A DNA stretch of 12,919 nucleotides from Prevotella sp. (GTDB taxonomy: Bacteria > Bacteroidota > Bacteroidia > Bacteroidales > Dysgonomonadaceae): contig JAISKQ010000105.1 of the NCBI GenBank assembly GCA_031260865.1, forward strand, positions 1 to 12,919, in the 5' to 3' direction. Positions 1 through 6,927 of the stretch are shown here, in pieces. Position 1 is the first letter of the stretch, and every line of letters starts with the position of its first letter. The notes beneath the pieces are model-generated. The model worked only from the letters and a program-made list of their open reading frames with translations, made no database searches and was not told the origin of the DNA. The translations under genes were made by a program, and so were the position numbers.

Positions 1-3000
1 TTCAAGGACAAAGCCATGACGACCTACAACAGTACCGCCTACCACCCGGCAGCCGATTCGGTCGCTTATTCCATGCCTGTTTACGAGGCTTCTCCGCTGA
101 ACAGGGTACTCGAACGATATGGACCGGGAGAAGCTTGGATGACCGGCAAGAAAGCCGTGCGCGCAGGCTACCTGACCAACATAGCCAAGACAGGGACGGC
201 ATGGGCGGACGCCGATTCGCTGGTATGCGCTTTGTATAAAACGACCGACGATAAAAAAAGCATCAGCCTGTCGCGGACAGGTAATTACAACGCCAACGAG
301 CTGTATGTCACCCGGATGAAAGACGAAGACGACAACACCTCGTATGAATTTAAGGATAAACAGGGACAGGTCGTCTTGGTTCGCCAAATCAATGACGGAA
401 AACGTTATGATACGAATTATATCTATGACAGTTACGGAAATCAGAGGGCGGTGCTGCCTCCCGAAGCTTCGGACAGACTGTTGAGTTCCTCGAACTGGAC
501 GGACGCCGATGCCAACCTCGCTCAATACGCCTATCTCTACAAATACGATAACCGCAACCGTTGCATTTATAAGAAGATACCCGGCTGCGAACCGGTTTAC
601 TATGTATATGACAAGGCTGATCGTTTGATCTTTACACAGGACGGCGAACAACGCGGTAAAATGCCTCAAGAATGGACATTCTCCATCCCCGACGCCTTTG
701 GAAGGGTAGTTTTGACCGGCCTTTGCAGGAACACACTTACCTATTCGGCAGACCCGTTAGGCACAGTTGTCGTGAAAGGGACGTATAATGCCAACTGTTC
801 AACTATAACAAGCAGTTATGCCATATCCGGCATCAACCTATCCAGCGGGACTATCACCAGTGCGGTGGTACTTTCCGCCAATTTTTATGATAACTATGAT
901 TTTATGGGAATGGCGGAAATACCCGACAATACCAATACGCAATATAACGAGGACACGGATTACAATACGCGTTACACCGGAGGCTACAAAGGCATGTTGA
1001 CAGGGACGCTGACGGCACAGATGAATACCGACGGGACGGTGTTATCCACCTACCTTTATTCGGTACTCTATTACGACAGCAGGGGCAGGGTGATACAGAC
1101 CAAATCGAACAACCACATGGAGGGAGGTATCGAAAAAGAGTACATCGCCTATAACTTCACCGGGCAACCGACCAAGAGAAAGCATATCCATCAGGCGACA
1201 GGCCAAACCACCCAGACGGAAGAGTACGCTTACACTTACGATCATGCCGGGCGGTTATTGACAACTACCCACCAGTTGACGGACGGCTCAACGGTGAAAT
1301 CGCAAGTCACCCTTGCCGAGAATACTTACGATGAACTGGGCAGGCTGAAAACCAACACGAAAGGCGGCATGGAAAGCACGCAGGCGACTTATGACTATAA
1401 TGTGCGCTCGTGGACGAAATCCATTACAGGTGCTTTATTCACTGAAAACCTGCAATACGGATATACGGGCAATATCAATCAAATGCAGTGGATCGTGGAT
1501 AACCAAAGCCGTAAATATGATTTCACTTACGATAACTTGTCGAGGCTGAAAGCGGCTGCCTACACGGGAATCGGAAGCGAACAGTACGGTACGGCATACA
1601 GCTACGACAAGCACGGCAATATGCTGACCTTGCAGCGGTATGGAAAGACGGCTGCTTCCACTTACGGATTGATGGATAACCTGACGATGACTTACTCAGG
1701 TAATCAATTAGTTAAAGCGGAAGACGCGGCTGCTAACATCAGCCTTGCTGAATCAGCGGACTTCAAGAATTATAGCAATGTGGCTACAGAATACACCTAT
1801 AATGCAAATGGCTCAATAAACAAAGATTTAAACAAAGGGATTTCCGATATTCAATATAATTCATTAAATTTACCGAGGATAGTGGATATAAAAAGTCCCG
1901 TTGCAGAGGCAAGGAACGAGTACACCTATTCGGCAGGAGGAGCTAAACTAAAGGTTGTACAGAAGTGGAATCCGAGTTACAATACCGCGCCTGTTGTTGG
2001 GTCGGATGTTACAGTTAGTGCTCTGATACAGAGTAAGACAACCGATTATGTGGGTAATACAATCTATGAAAATGGTTCTTTGAAACGCATATTAGTTGAC
2101 GGTGGATATATTGAAAATGGGGTTTATTACTATTACATTAATGACCATTTAGTCAATAACCGTGTTGTGGTGAACTCAAGTGGCACAGTAACCCAGAAGA
2201 CGCATTATTATCCGTTTGGAATGTCATTTGCCGATAGTTATGATAATGGAACGGATCAACCGTATAAGTACAATGGCAAGGAGTTGGACAAAATGCACGG
2301 GCTGAATATGTATGACTATTCTGCCAGGCATTTAGCTTTGGATATTCCGAGATTTACGACGGTTGACCCATTGGCGGAGAAGTATTATAGCATTAGTCCG
2401 TATGCGTATGTAGGGAATAATCCGTTGAAGTTTATAGATCCGACGGGGATGGATTGGTATGAAGATGACAAGGGAAATGTCATGTGGCAGGAAGGAAATG
2501 ATAAAACAGTGACAAAGACATATGAAGGTGAGAATGGCACAATTACTATTAACTATAGGAATGTCGGAACAAGTTATACCGTAAGGGTTGATGATAATGT
2601 TAGTGTTCGATACGAGCAAAATTCCATAGATAACGTCTTTTATTTGGATGAAGATCTGAAAAATATTAATCCTCAATTATCGGCAAGTACAAGAGAGCCT
2701 TCATTTTTCGAGAATTGGAGTAGTTCCGATAATTTCTTTGCCAATTTGGGTTATAATATATTAAATGATTTATATGTATCATTGCAGCCGTTTACATTTG
2801 GATTAGTAGGAGAAACTACAAATGAACTCACAGGAGGTATTGCTCATACTAATTTGGACGGAACTTCTAATTACAAAGGAATTGAATCATTCACTAATAC
2901 AGTTACATGGTTGATGCCAACGGGTGAAGCAAAATTGGGCTTAGATCCTTTAAAAACAATGAACGCTTCCCAATTCTCTCATGCATTTAAGGGTACATTG

Positions 3001-3144
3001 AGTACATTCTCTCCAGCGACAAGAGGAATGATTAATAGATCTATGAACAATGGCATGCGATTTATTAACAATCAGATTGGCAGTGGAAATGCAGTTGTAT
3101 TTCCAGTAAGTGTAGGATCATACTATAAACCTAATAATAAATGA
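1..3144 (+). CDS. RHS-repeat polymorphic toxin (DUF6443-type), 5' partial
   Basis: Large RHS protein, probably an exported or delivered shell carrying a C-terminal toxin. The frame is open to the left edge (FKDKA precedes the first ATG at 16), and the first visible residues already match the end of a DUF6443-like domain (SPLNRVLERYGPGEAW), so the true start lies upstream. Numbering from the ATG at 16, YD-type repeats include YTYDHAGRL, NTYDELGRL and FTYDNLSRL, and the RHS core tip runs from about 670 to 813 with HYYPFGMSF, YKYNGKELD, DPLAEKYYSISPYAY and DPTGMD (808-813). Residues 814-1042 form the variable C-terminal module, with no motif I recognise. In other RHS proteins this position holds the toxin, here by inference. 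A small membrane-protein gene follows one base after the stop. G+C falls sharply near 1750-1850, which suggests that the tip and toxin were acquired as a unit. Confidence 0.93.
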   Translation, partial: FKDKAMTTYNSTAYHPAADSVAYSMPVYEASPLNRVLERYGPGEAWMTGKKAVRAGYLTNIAKTGTAWADADSLVCALYKTTDDKKSISLSRTGNYNANELYVTRMKDEDDNTSYEFKDKQGQVVLVRQINDGKRYDTNYIYDSYGNQRAVLPPEASDRLLSSSNWTDADANLAQYAYLYKYDNRNRCIYKKIPGCEPVYYVYDKADRLIFTQDGEQRGKMPQEWTFSIPDAFGRVVLTGLCRNTLTYSADPLGTVVVKGTYNANCSTITSSYAISGINLSSGTITSAVVLSANFYDNYDFMGMAEIPDNTNTQYNEDTDYNTRYTGGYKGMLTGTLTAQMNTDGTVLSTYLYSVLYYDSRGRVIQTKSNNHMEGGIEKEYIAYNFTGQPTKRKHIHQATGQTTQTEEYAYTYDHAGRLLTTTHQLTDGSTVKSQVTLAENTYDELGRLKTNTKGGMESTQATYDYNVRSWTKSITGALFTENLQYGYTGNINQMQWIVDNQSRKYDFTYDNLSRLKAAAYTGIGSEQYGTAYSYDKHGNMLTLQRYGKTAASTYGLMDNLTMTYSGNQLVKAEDAAANISLAESADFKNYSNVATEYTYNANGSINKDLNKGISDIQYNSLNLPRIVDIKSPVAEARNEYTYSAGGAKLKVVQKWNPSYNTAPVVGSDVTVSALIQSKTTDYVGNTIYENGSLKRILVDGGYIENGVYYYYINDHLVNNRVVVNSSGTVTQKTHYYPFGMSFADSYDNGTDQPYKYNGKELDKMHGLNMYDYSARHLALDIPRFTTVDPLAEKYYSISPYAYVGNNPLKFIDPTGMDWYEDDKGNVMWQEGNDKTVTKTYEGENGTITINYRNVGTSYTVRVDDNVSVRYEQNSIDNVFYLDEDLKNINPQLSASTREPSFFENWSSSDNFFANLGYNILNDLYVSLQPFTFGLVGETTNELTGGIAHTNLDGTSNYKGIESFTNTVTWLMPTGEAKLGLDPLKTMNASQFSHAFKGTLSTFSPATRGMINRSMNNGMRFINNQIGSGNAVVFPVSVGSYYKPNNK
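2035..2454 (+). repeat. RHS tip direct repeat, copy A (inside the first RHS gene)
   Basis: First of three direct copies of the RHS core tip. It codes for KTTDYVGN through DPTGMD. Stretches identical or nearly identical with the other copies include ccgtttggaatgtcatttgc and ggcggagaagtattata. Such shared tips next to different C-terminal sequences are the substrate for homologous exchange of toxin modules in RHS loci. Confidence 0.85.
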
Positions 3145-3145
3145 C

Positions 3146-3406
3146 ATGAGAATATTATCTATCATATTTGCCAGTTTCTTTATTTTATATTTTGGAACGT
3201 TTCTTCGTTATTTATATAAGAAATATTTTAAGAAAGAAGAAGGGATTACTTTTAATAAATTACTTTTTAATGGTAAACGGTCAAAAAATAAAGAATATGA
3301 ATTTGAGGATTTTGAAAATGATATGTCGAATAAAGCATGGGGGTGTTCATTTCTAATTATATTAATTCTTTTACTTGTTTTTCTTTCTAAATCAGGACTA
3401 ATCTGA
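3146..3406 (+). CDS. Small two-helix membrane protein, probable immunity protein of the first RHS toxin
   Basis: An 86-residue protein with a hydrophobic helix at about residues 4-24, a basic stretch (YKKYFKKEEG), a hydrophilic acidic middle (YEFEDFEND) and a second helix at about 65-82 (FLIILILLLVFL). The ATG lies one base after the RHS stop (TGA C ATG), so the two genes are almost certainly co-transcribed and probably translationally coupled. Position directly behind an RHS toxin tip is the typical place for a cognate immunity gene, and a membrane immunity protein would fit a toxin acting at the inner membrane or neutralised there. The family is not recognised; the immunity role rests on position only. 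A shorter start at 3168 lies in another frame and is a shadow. Confidence 0.7.
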   Translation: MRILSIIFASFFILYFGTFLRYLYKKYFKKEEGITFNKLLFNGKRSKNKEYEFEDFENDMSNKAWGCSFLIILILLLVFLSKSGLI

Positions 3407-3454
3407 TATTCTCGTTCTTTGAAATAATTATTAGAATTTTCACACCCGTTTGTG

Positions 3455-3469
3455 CAGACGTCTCGTCTG
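3455..3469. repeat. Short perfect inverted repeat (cagacg-tct-cgtctg)
   Basis: A 6-bp perfect stem with a 3-base loop lies in the gap behind the small membrane protein gene. There is no T run after it, so it is not a convincing rho-independent terminator. It could be a weak transcript-end structure or part of a dispersed repeat. It lies in a 208-base gap (3407-3614) that otherwise holds only a short leader-like ORF. Confidence 0.35.
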
Positions 3470-3555
3470 AGTGTTGCGTAGCAATAATTATAGCTCAGCG
3501 AATGTTCGGCAGAGATAGTTATCGTTTTTCATAAATTTATCTATATAGGAAGGAT

Positions 3556-3618
3556 ATGAAAAAGAAAAATAATGAAAGAGTTGTTACTATTGTTACCTTT
3601 TTGCCAACGGCGCAATGA
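3556..3618 (+). other. Leader ORF / decayed signal-peptide remnant before the orphan RHS tip
   Basis: A 20-codon ORF (ATG 3556) ends in a TGA that overlaps the ATG of the orphan RHS tip (ATGA at 3615-3618). In another frame, from the ATG at 3572, the codons begin MKELLLLLPF. Adding one T to the T5 run at 3597-3602 would join this to LPTAQ and give MKELLLLLPFLPTAQ, which has the charged start, leucine core and small-residue end of a Sec signal peptide. This suggests the 5' end of an ancestral full-length RHS gene whose middle has been deleted. It could instead be a coupling leader. The T-insertion reading is inference. Confidence 0.4.
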
Positions 3619-4781
3619 AGTCAGATTTAAATAAAGGTATTTTGACGATGACCAAGACGACTGATTATGTCGGTAATATCATTTATGAAAACAACTCATT
3701 AAAAAGGATACTTGTAGACGGTGGATATATTGAAAATGGGATTTATTACTACTATATCAATGATCATTTGGAGAATAATCGTGCAGTAGTCAATTCCGGT
3801 GGTACGGTGATTCAAAAGAATCACTATTATCCGTTTGGAATGTCATTTGCTGAGAATACTGTTGCTGAACAGGGTTTGCAACCGTATAAGTATAATAATA
3901 AGGAGCTGGATCAGATGCACGGGGTAAATCTATATGACTACGGCGCAAGGCATAAGGATGATTTTAGGTTTACTACTATTGATCCATTGGCGGAGAAGTA
4001 TTATAGTATTAGTCCGTATGCTTACGTTGGAAATAATCCGCTCCTTAACATAGACCCTTCGGGGATGGATTATTGGAGTACAAATGATCCAGGAGAAATA
4101 GCAAGGTTTCTCTCATCAATACAAACTAATGAAGATTCAGATTGGACTCGATTTAATTTCAAATCATGGGTTCATATAACTGACTCAGAGTTTATTGGAG
4201 GGTTGACTTATAATGATGAAACCCAAATGTTTCATACAAGCTATGTGACAGCAGAACCTAATTCTGAATCTTCAAACGGATATGAATATATTGTTAACAG
4301 TATATCAGTTAAAGGTGCTTATTATCCTTATGCTGGTGAAAATGGCAATGCTGGTATTGCTTCTCACCGAAGACCTTTAGCCAGAGGAAATTTAGAGACA
4401 TTGGGCGCAAATGATCCTATTTTCATTGCATTGACTCTTGGTCGAAGTTTAACTCTTTCAGCAACAAGTAATGTTGCAACATCTGCGAGCTCTACGACTG
4501 TGGTTTCAAGTGGTGGCACAGCCATTAGTGCAACTATCCAAATAGGAAAACATGCTTTACAAAGAATGTCAGAAAGAGGCATTAGTAAAAAAATGGTTGA
4601 AGCAGCAATAAGAAAAGGAGTTAAAGTATATGATCCCAAAAATGGTGTAATTAATCATATTTTAAAAGGAGGTTTTGGGTCTGGACAAGATTTGTTAGTT
4701 GGAACAAATCCCGTAACAGGAGTCGTTACAACAGTTATTAGAGGTAGGCATTTATCAAACACAAGATTTATTCCATTATGA
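3615..4781 (+). CDS. Orphan RHS tip with C-terminal DUF4258-like toxin module
   Basis: A 388-residue protein made of a short RHS core tip and a different C-terminus. Residues 14-152 repeat the tip of the first RHS gene (TTDYVGN, HYYPFGMSF, YNNKELD, DPLAEKYYSISPYAY, DPSGMD at 147-152). The segment RHKDDFRFTT is shorter than RHLALDIPRFTT in the other copies. Residues 153-305 are an unrecognised linker region. Residues about 308-385 (HALQRMSERGIS, VEAAIRKG, then a Gly-rich turn and VVTTVIRG) resemble DUF4258, a small domain found at the ends of polymorphic toxins; H313, R317 and R321 are candidate functional residues. The start at ATG 3615 overlaps the stop of a 20-codon leader. No signal peptide is present in this frame, so it may be a silent cassette that is used after recombination, or expressed by coupling. 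Confidence 0.75.
   Translation: MKSDLNKGILTMTKTTDYVGNIIYENNSLKRILVDGGYIENGIYYYYINDHLENNRAVVNSGGTVIQKNHYYPFGMSFAENTVAEQGLQPYKYNNKELDQMHGVNLYDYGARHKDDFRFTTIDPLAEKYYSISPYAYVGNNPLLNIDPSGMDYWSTNDPGEIARFLSSIQTNEDSDWTRFNFKSWVHITDSEFIGGLTYNDETQMFHTSYVTAEPNSESSNGYEYIVNSISVKGAYYPYAGENGNAGIASHRRPLARGNLETLGANDPIFIALTLGRSLTLSATSNVATSASSTTVVSSGGTAISATIQIGKHALQRMSERGISKKMVEAAIRKGVKVYDPKNGVINHILKGGFGSGQDLLVGTNPVTGVVTTVIRGRHLSNTRFIPL
3654..4070 (+). repeat. RHS tip direct repeat, copy B
   Basis: Second direct copy of the RHS tip, from KTTDYVGN to DPSGMD. Just upstream, gatttaaataaaggtatt (3624-3641) matches gatttaaacaaagggatt at 1825-1842 of the first gene in 16 of 18 bases. About 190 bases that separate this block from the tip in the first gene are missing here, so copy B carries an internal deletion. 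Confidence 0.85.
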
Positions 4782-5116
4782 AATCATCATGACGTAAAAA
4801 AAACGCAAATGGCATGTAAATAACTAAAAAATGTGCATATTTGTAGTTGAAAGACCGACTTTTACTGGGATCACTATTTGCGGATAGTATAAACCCAATT
4901 ATGAAACTGGCTTCAACAGCTAAGCACCAAAGATTGAGACAAGGTTAATACTATAGTTCGTGCCTGAAATTTTATTTCTTTTAGCTGTTTATTTCTACTT
5001 TGATTTTGCTTTTACTGTCCGGCAAGTGCTTTTTTTTTTATGTTTTAATATAGGTTTCAGACGGTTTACTAACGAAAATAATGTTTAAAAAGACATTCTT
5101 ACTAATTTATTTACAC
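4782..5116. other. AT-rich gap between orphan RHS toxin and its presumed immunity gene
   Basis: About 335 bases without a convincing gene. It holds a 33-codon open stretch at 4847-4948, opened by TTG and following a TAG, that ends in ...MKLASTAKHQRLRQG and then TAA. It looks coding-like but I cannot assign it. A long T run lies near 5030-5040 without a clear stem before it. An in-frame alternative ATG for the next gene is at 5081. No RNA gene or promoter of the TTTG/TAnnTTTG kind was recognised. Confidence 0.4.
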
Positions 5117-5377
5117 ATGAAAAAAAAAATAGATTTAATAAAAAAAATGTTACAGAATAAATCTGGAAGGATAGAACAAATAAAGGTTTTCCAAGAATTA
5201 ATTTGGAATGATAATCATCCAAATTCTATTTTATCAGAACTTGCGTATGATTTGGATTTCTATGAACCTAACGAAGAATTGCGAAAGGAAGACCCAAGTT
5301 ATTATGGTGATGAAAAACTGGAAAGAATGTTAAATGTCATAATTATCAATTTACAAGGGAAGGAGGTTCATGGTTAA
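5117..5377 (+). CDS. Small acidic hypothetical protein, probable immunity protein of the orphan RHS toxin
   Basis: An 86-residue soluble protein from ATG 5117: a lysine-rich start (MKKKIDLIKKML), then an acidic body with LSELAYDLDFYEPNEE and KEDPSYYGDEKLERM. It has no signal peptide or membrane helix. Its place after a DUF4258-like toxin tip and before another RHS tip fragment is what is expected of a cytoplasmic immunity protein, but I do not recognise the family with certainty. An in-frame ATG at 5081 would add 12 residues (MFKKTFLLIYLH); I prefer 5117 because the longer form begins with a hydrophobic stretch out of keeping with the rest. An aaggagg sequence at 5360-5366 lies inside its 3' end and precedes a short out-of-frame ATG at 5370. 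Confidence 0.65.
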   Translation: MKKKIDLIKKMLQNKSGRIEQIKVFQELIWNDNHPNSILSELAYDLDFYEPNEELRKEDPSYYGDEKLERMLNVIIINLQGKEVHG

Positions 5378-5404
5378 AATACATTCGATTAGCTGGAGAT
5401 TGGC

Positions 5405-5758
5405 GGTTACTATGAAGGCGGAGTATATTATTACTATGTTAATGACCATTTAGGCAATAACCGTGTTGTAGTAAACGCAAGTGGTACAGTGATTCAGAAG
5501 AACCACTATTATCCGTTTGGAATGTCATTTGCTGAGAATAGTGTTGCTGAACAGGGCTTGCAACCGTATAAGTATAATAATAAGGAGCTGGATCAGATGC
5601 ACGGGCTGAATTGGTATGACTATTCTGCAAGGCATTTAGCTTTGGATATTCCGAGGTTTACCACTATCGACCCTCTGGCGGAGAAGTATTATTCGATTAG
5701 TCCGTATGCGTATTGTTTAAATAATCCGTTGAAGTATATTGACCCATTGGGTATGGAC
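5405..5758 (+). repeat. RHS tip direct repeat, copy C
   Basis: Third direct copy of the tip, from GGYYEGG to DPLGMD. It is closest to copy B in the block FAEN-x-VAEQGLQPYKYNNKELDQMHG and closest to copy A in YDYSARHLALDIPRFTT. This mosaic relationship is what recombination between the copies would leave. Confidence 0.8.
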
Positions 5759-5773
5759 ACTGTAGATATTACC

Positions 5774-5778
5774 TATTA
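5774..5778. repeat. Target-site duplication, left copy (TATTA)
   Basis: TATTA directly abuts the left inverted repeat and is repeated at 6928-6932 directly after the right one. It also supplies the last codons of the RHS tip fragment (acc TAT TA-a). Confidence 0.8.
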
Positions 5779-5796
5779 ACCTGAGTTCGACCTAAG
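5779..5796 (+). repeat. IS982 left terminal inverted repeat
   Basis: The 18 bases acctgagttcgacctaag match perfectly the reverse complement of 6910-6927. About 90 AT-rich bases lie between this end and the transposase ATG. Confidence 0.9.
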
Positions 5797-5884
5797 AAAT
5801 ATAAAAAAAGTGATAAAAAAAATTGGTAAGTTGGCGAAAATTTACTACATTAGAAGCTGAATATCAATTAAATAAATAAAAAAT

Positions 5885-6805
5885 ATGGCACAACTTACCA
5901 CCGATGAAATTACTGAAATTTTTTGTATTGCAGACGATTTTTGCAAAGAATTTGAGCAGGAACTCAAAAAACACCAAATCCAAGACAATGACGGCAAACA
6001 CCACAGAAATCGCAAATTTGCGATGTCCGATGCCGAAATCATTACCGTTATGATTTGTTTTCACTACGGAAGTTTCCGAAATCTCAAACATTTTTATCTG
6101 TATTATGTTGGAGAACATTTGCAAAGTGAATTCAATAACTTATTGTCTTACAATCGTTTTGTGGAACTTTAACGCAAAGTTATGATTCATTTTGTGCTTT
6201 TTCTCAAACTGATTTGTTTCGGAGAATGTACAGGAATAACCTTCATAGACTCCACCAAAATGGCAGTTTGCAAAAATAAACGCATCAAGCGCAACAAGGT
6301 TTTCAAGGATATTGCTACTGTTGGCAAAAGCACGATGGGCTGGTTTTATGGTTTCAAACTGCATTTGGTAATCAACGACAAGGGCGAACTGCTTAATTTT
6401 TGCATCACGCCAGCCAATGTAGATGACCGTGACTGGGGCGTTATTCAGCCGCTTTGCAAGAAACTTTTTGGCAAAATGTATGGAGATAAAGGTTACATTT
6501 CTGCCGCCTTGACAGAACTGCTTTTTGACGATGGCTTGCACCTTGTTACAGGTATCAAAAACAATATGAAAAACCGTCTTATGACAATGATAGATAAAAT
6601 TCTGCTCCGTAAACGCTCTGTAATTGAAACTATTAACGATGAGTTAAAAAACATTTGCGACATTGAACATTCACGTCATCGTAGCACTGCCAATTTTTTG
6701 ATAAACCTTTTCGCAGGACTTGCTGCATACTGTTTTTTTGAAAAAAAGCCCGCAATAAAGTTTGAACGTTCCCTGCAAACAGGACAGTTGGAACTGTTTG
6801 CATAA
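5885..6805 (+). pseudogene. IS982-family DDE transposase interrupted by an in-frame TAA
   Basis: Two pieces in one frame, 95 and 207 residues, are separated by TAA at 6170-6172. Reading through gives about 306 residues, the usual size for IS982 transposases: YNRFVEL-stop-RKVMIHFVLFLK. CAA (Gln) to TAA is the simplest explanation. Catalytic acidic residues are visible in order: D122 (TFIDSTK), D201 (YGDKGY) and E248 (SVIETINDELKN). The first piece is the N-terminal region, and all three catalytic residues lie in the second piece, which has an in-frame ATG at 6182 but would lack the N-terminal third. The element is probably unable to move by itself, though another copy could act on its ends. 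Confidence 0.88.
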
Positions 6806-6909
6806 TAATTTTCTGCTTCCAATTTTTTTGTACGACATTGCCTCAGCACGATGCCGCGTATCTTTATATCCCATCTTTTCCTTATAGAGATAATACTAAA
6901 AATGAATAT

Positions 6910-6927
6910 CTTAGGTCGAACTCAGGT
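6910..6927 (-). repeat. IS982 right terminal inverted repeat
   Basis: The 18 bases cttaggtcgaactcaggt are a perfect inverted copy of the left end. The minus-strand patatin-like frame runs into this repeat and stops at a TGA inside it (6922-6924). Confidence 0.9.

Larger units (their letters stand above)
5393..5779 (+). pseudogene. Headless, toxin-less RHS tip fragment
   Basis: The third RHS tip, readable from LEIGGYYEGGVYYYYVNDHLGNN through HYYPFGMSFAE, YNNKELDQMHG, DPLAEKYYSISPYAY to DPLGMD. It has no ATG before the core; TAG at 5390-5392 and the immunity-gene TAA at 5375-5377 close the frame upstream, and GTG 5489 would start inside the tip. Only six residues (TVDITY) follow DPLGMD, so the toxin module is gone. 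The stop TAA uses the first base of the IS982 element. Removing the element would give TAG, so the truncation preceded the insertion. This is best read as a silent recombination cassette or a relic. Confidence 0.8.
5779..6927 (+). mobile_element. IS982-family insertion sequence, complete but with a broken transposase
   Basis: A 1149-bp element bounded by an 18-bp perfect inverted repeat (acctgagttcgacctaag at the left end, its reverse complement at the right) and flanked by the direct repeat TATTA (5774-5778 and 6928-6932), a 5-bp target duplication. The ends begin with AC, as is usual in the IS982 family. It carries a single transposase gene of the expected total length, with one in-frame stop. 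The insertion lies exactly where the third RHS tip and the patatin-like gene meet tail to tail. Confidence 0.9.

Noticed and set aside
2332..2676. 114-codon minus-strand ORF opposite the first RHS gene
   Set aside because: It is wholly antisense to the RHS core tip and toxin module and has no recognisable protein features; it is a shadow of the conserved tip codons.
3455..3469. Rho-independent terminator at the cagacg/cgtctg hairpin
   Set aside because: The stem is short and no T run follows, so it is listed only as an inverted repeat.
4364..4639. 91-codon minus-strand ORF opposite the orphan RHS toxin
   Set aside because: It is antisense to the toxin-linker frame with no start context or domain, so it is a shadow.
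6165..6184. Programmed frameshift making the IS982 transposase
   Set aside because: The two pieces are in the same frame, separated only by TAA, and there is no slippery sequence. This is a nonsense change.
5845..6541. Minus-strand ORFs opposite the IS982 transposase (65, 86 and 133 codons)
   Set aside because: They lie antisense to the clear DDE transposase frame, and the compositions are those of a mirrored coding sequence.
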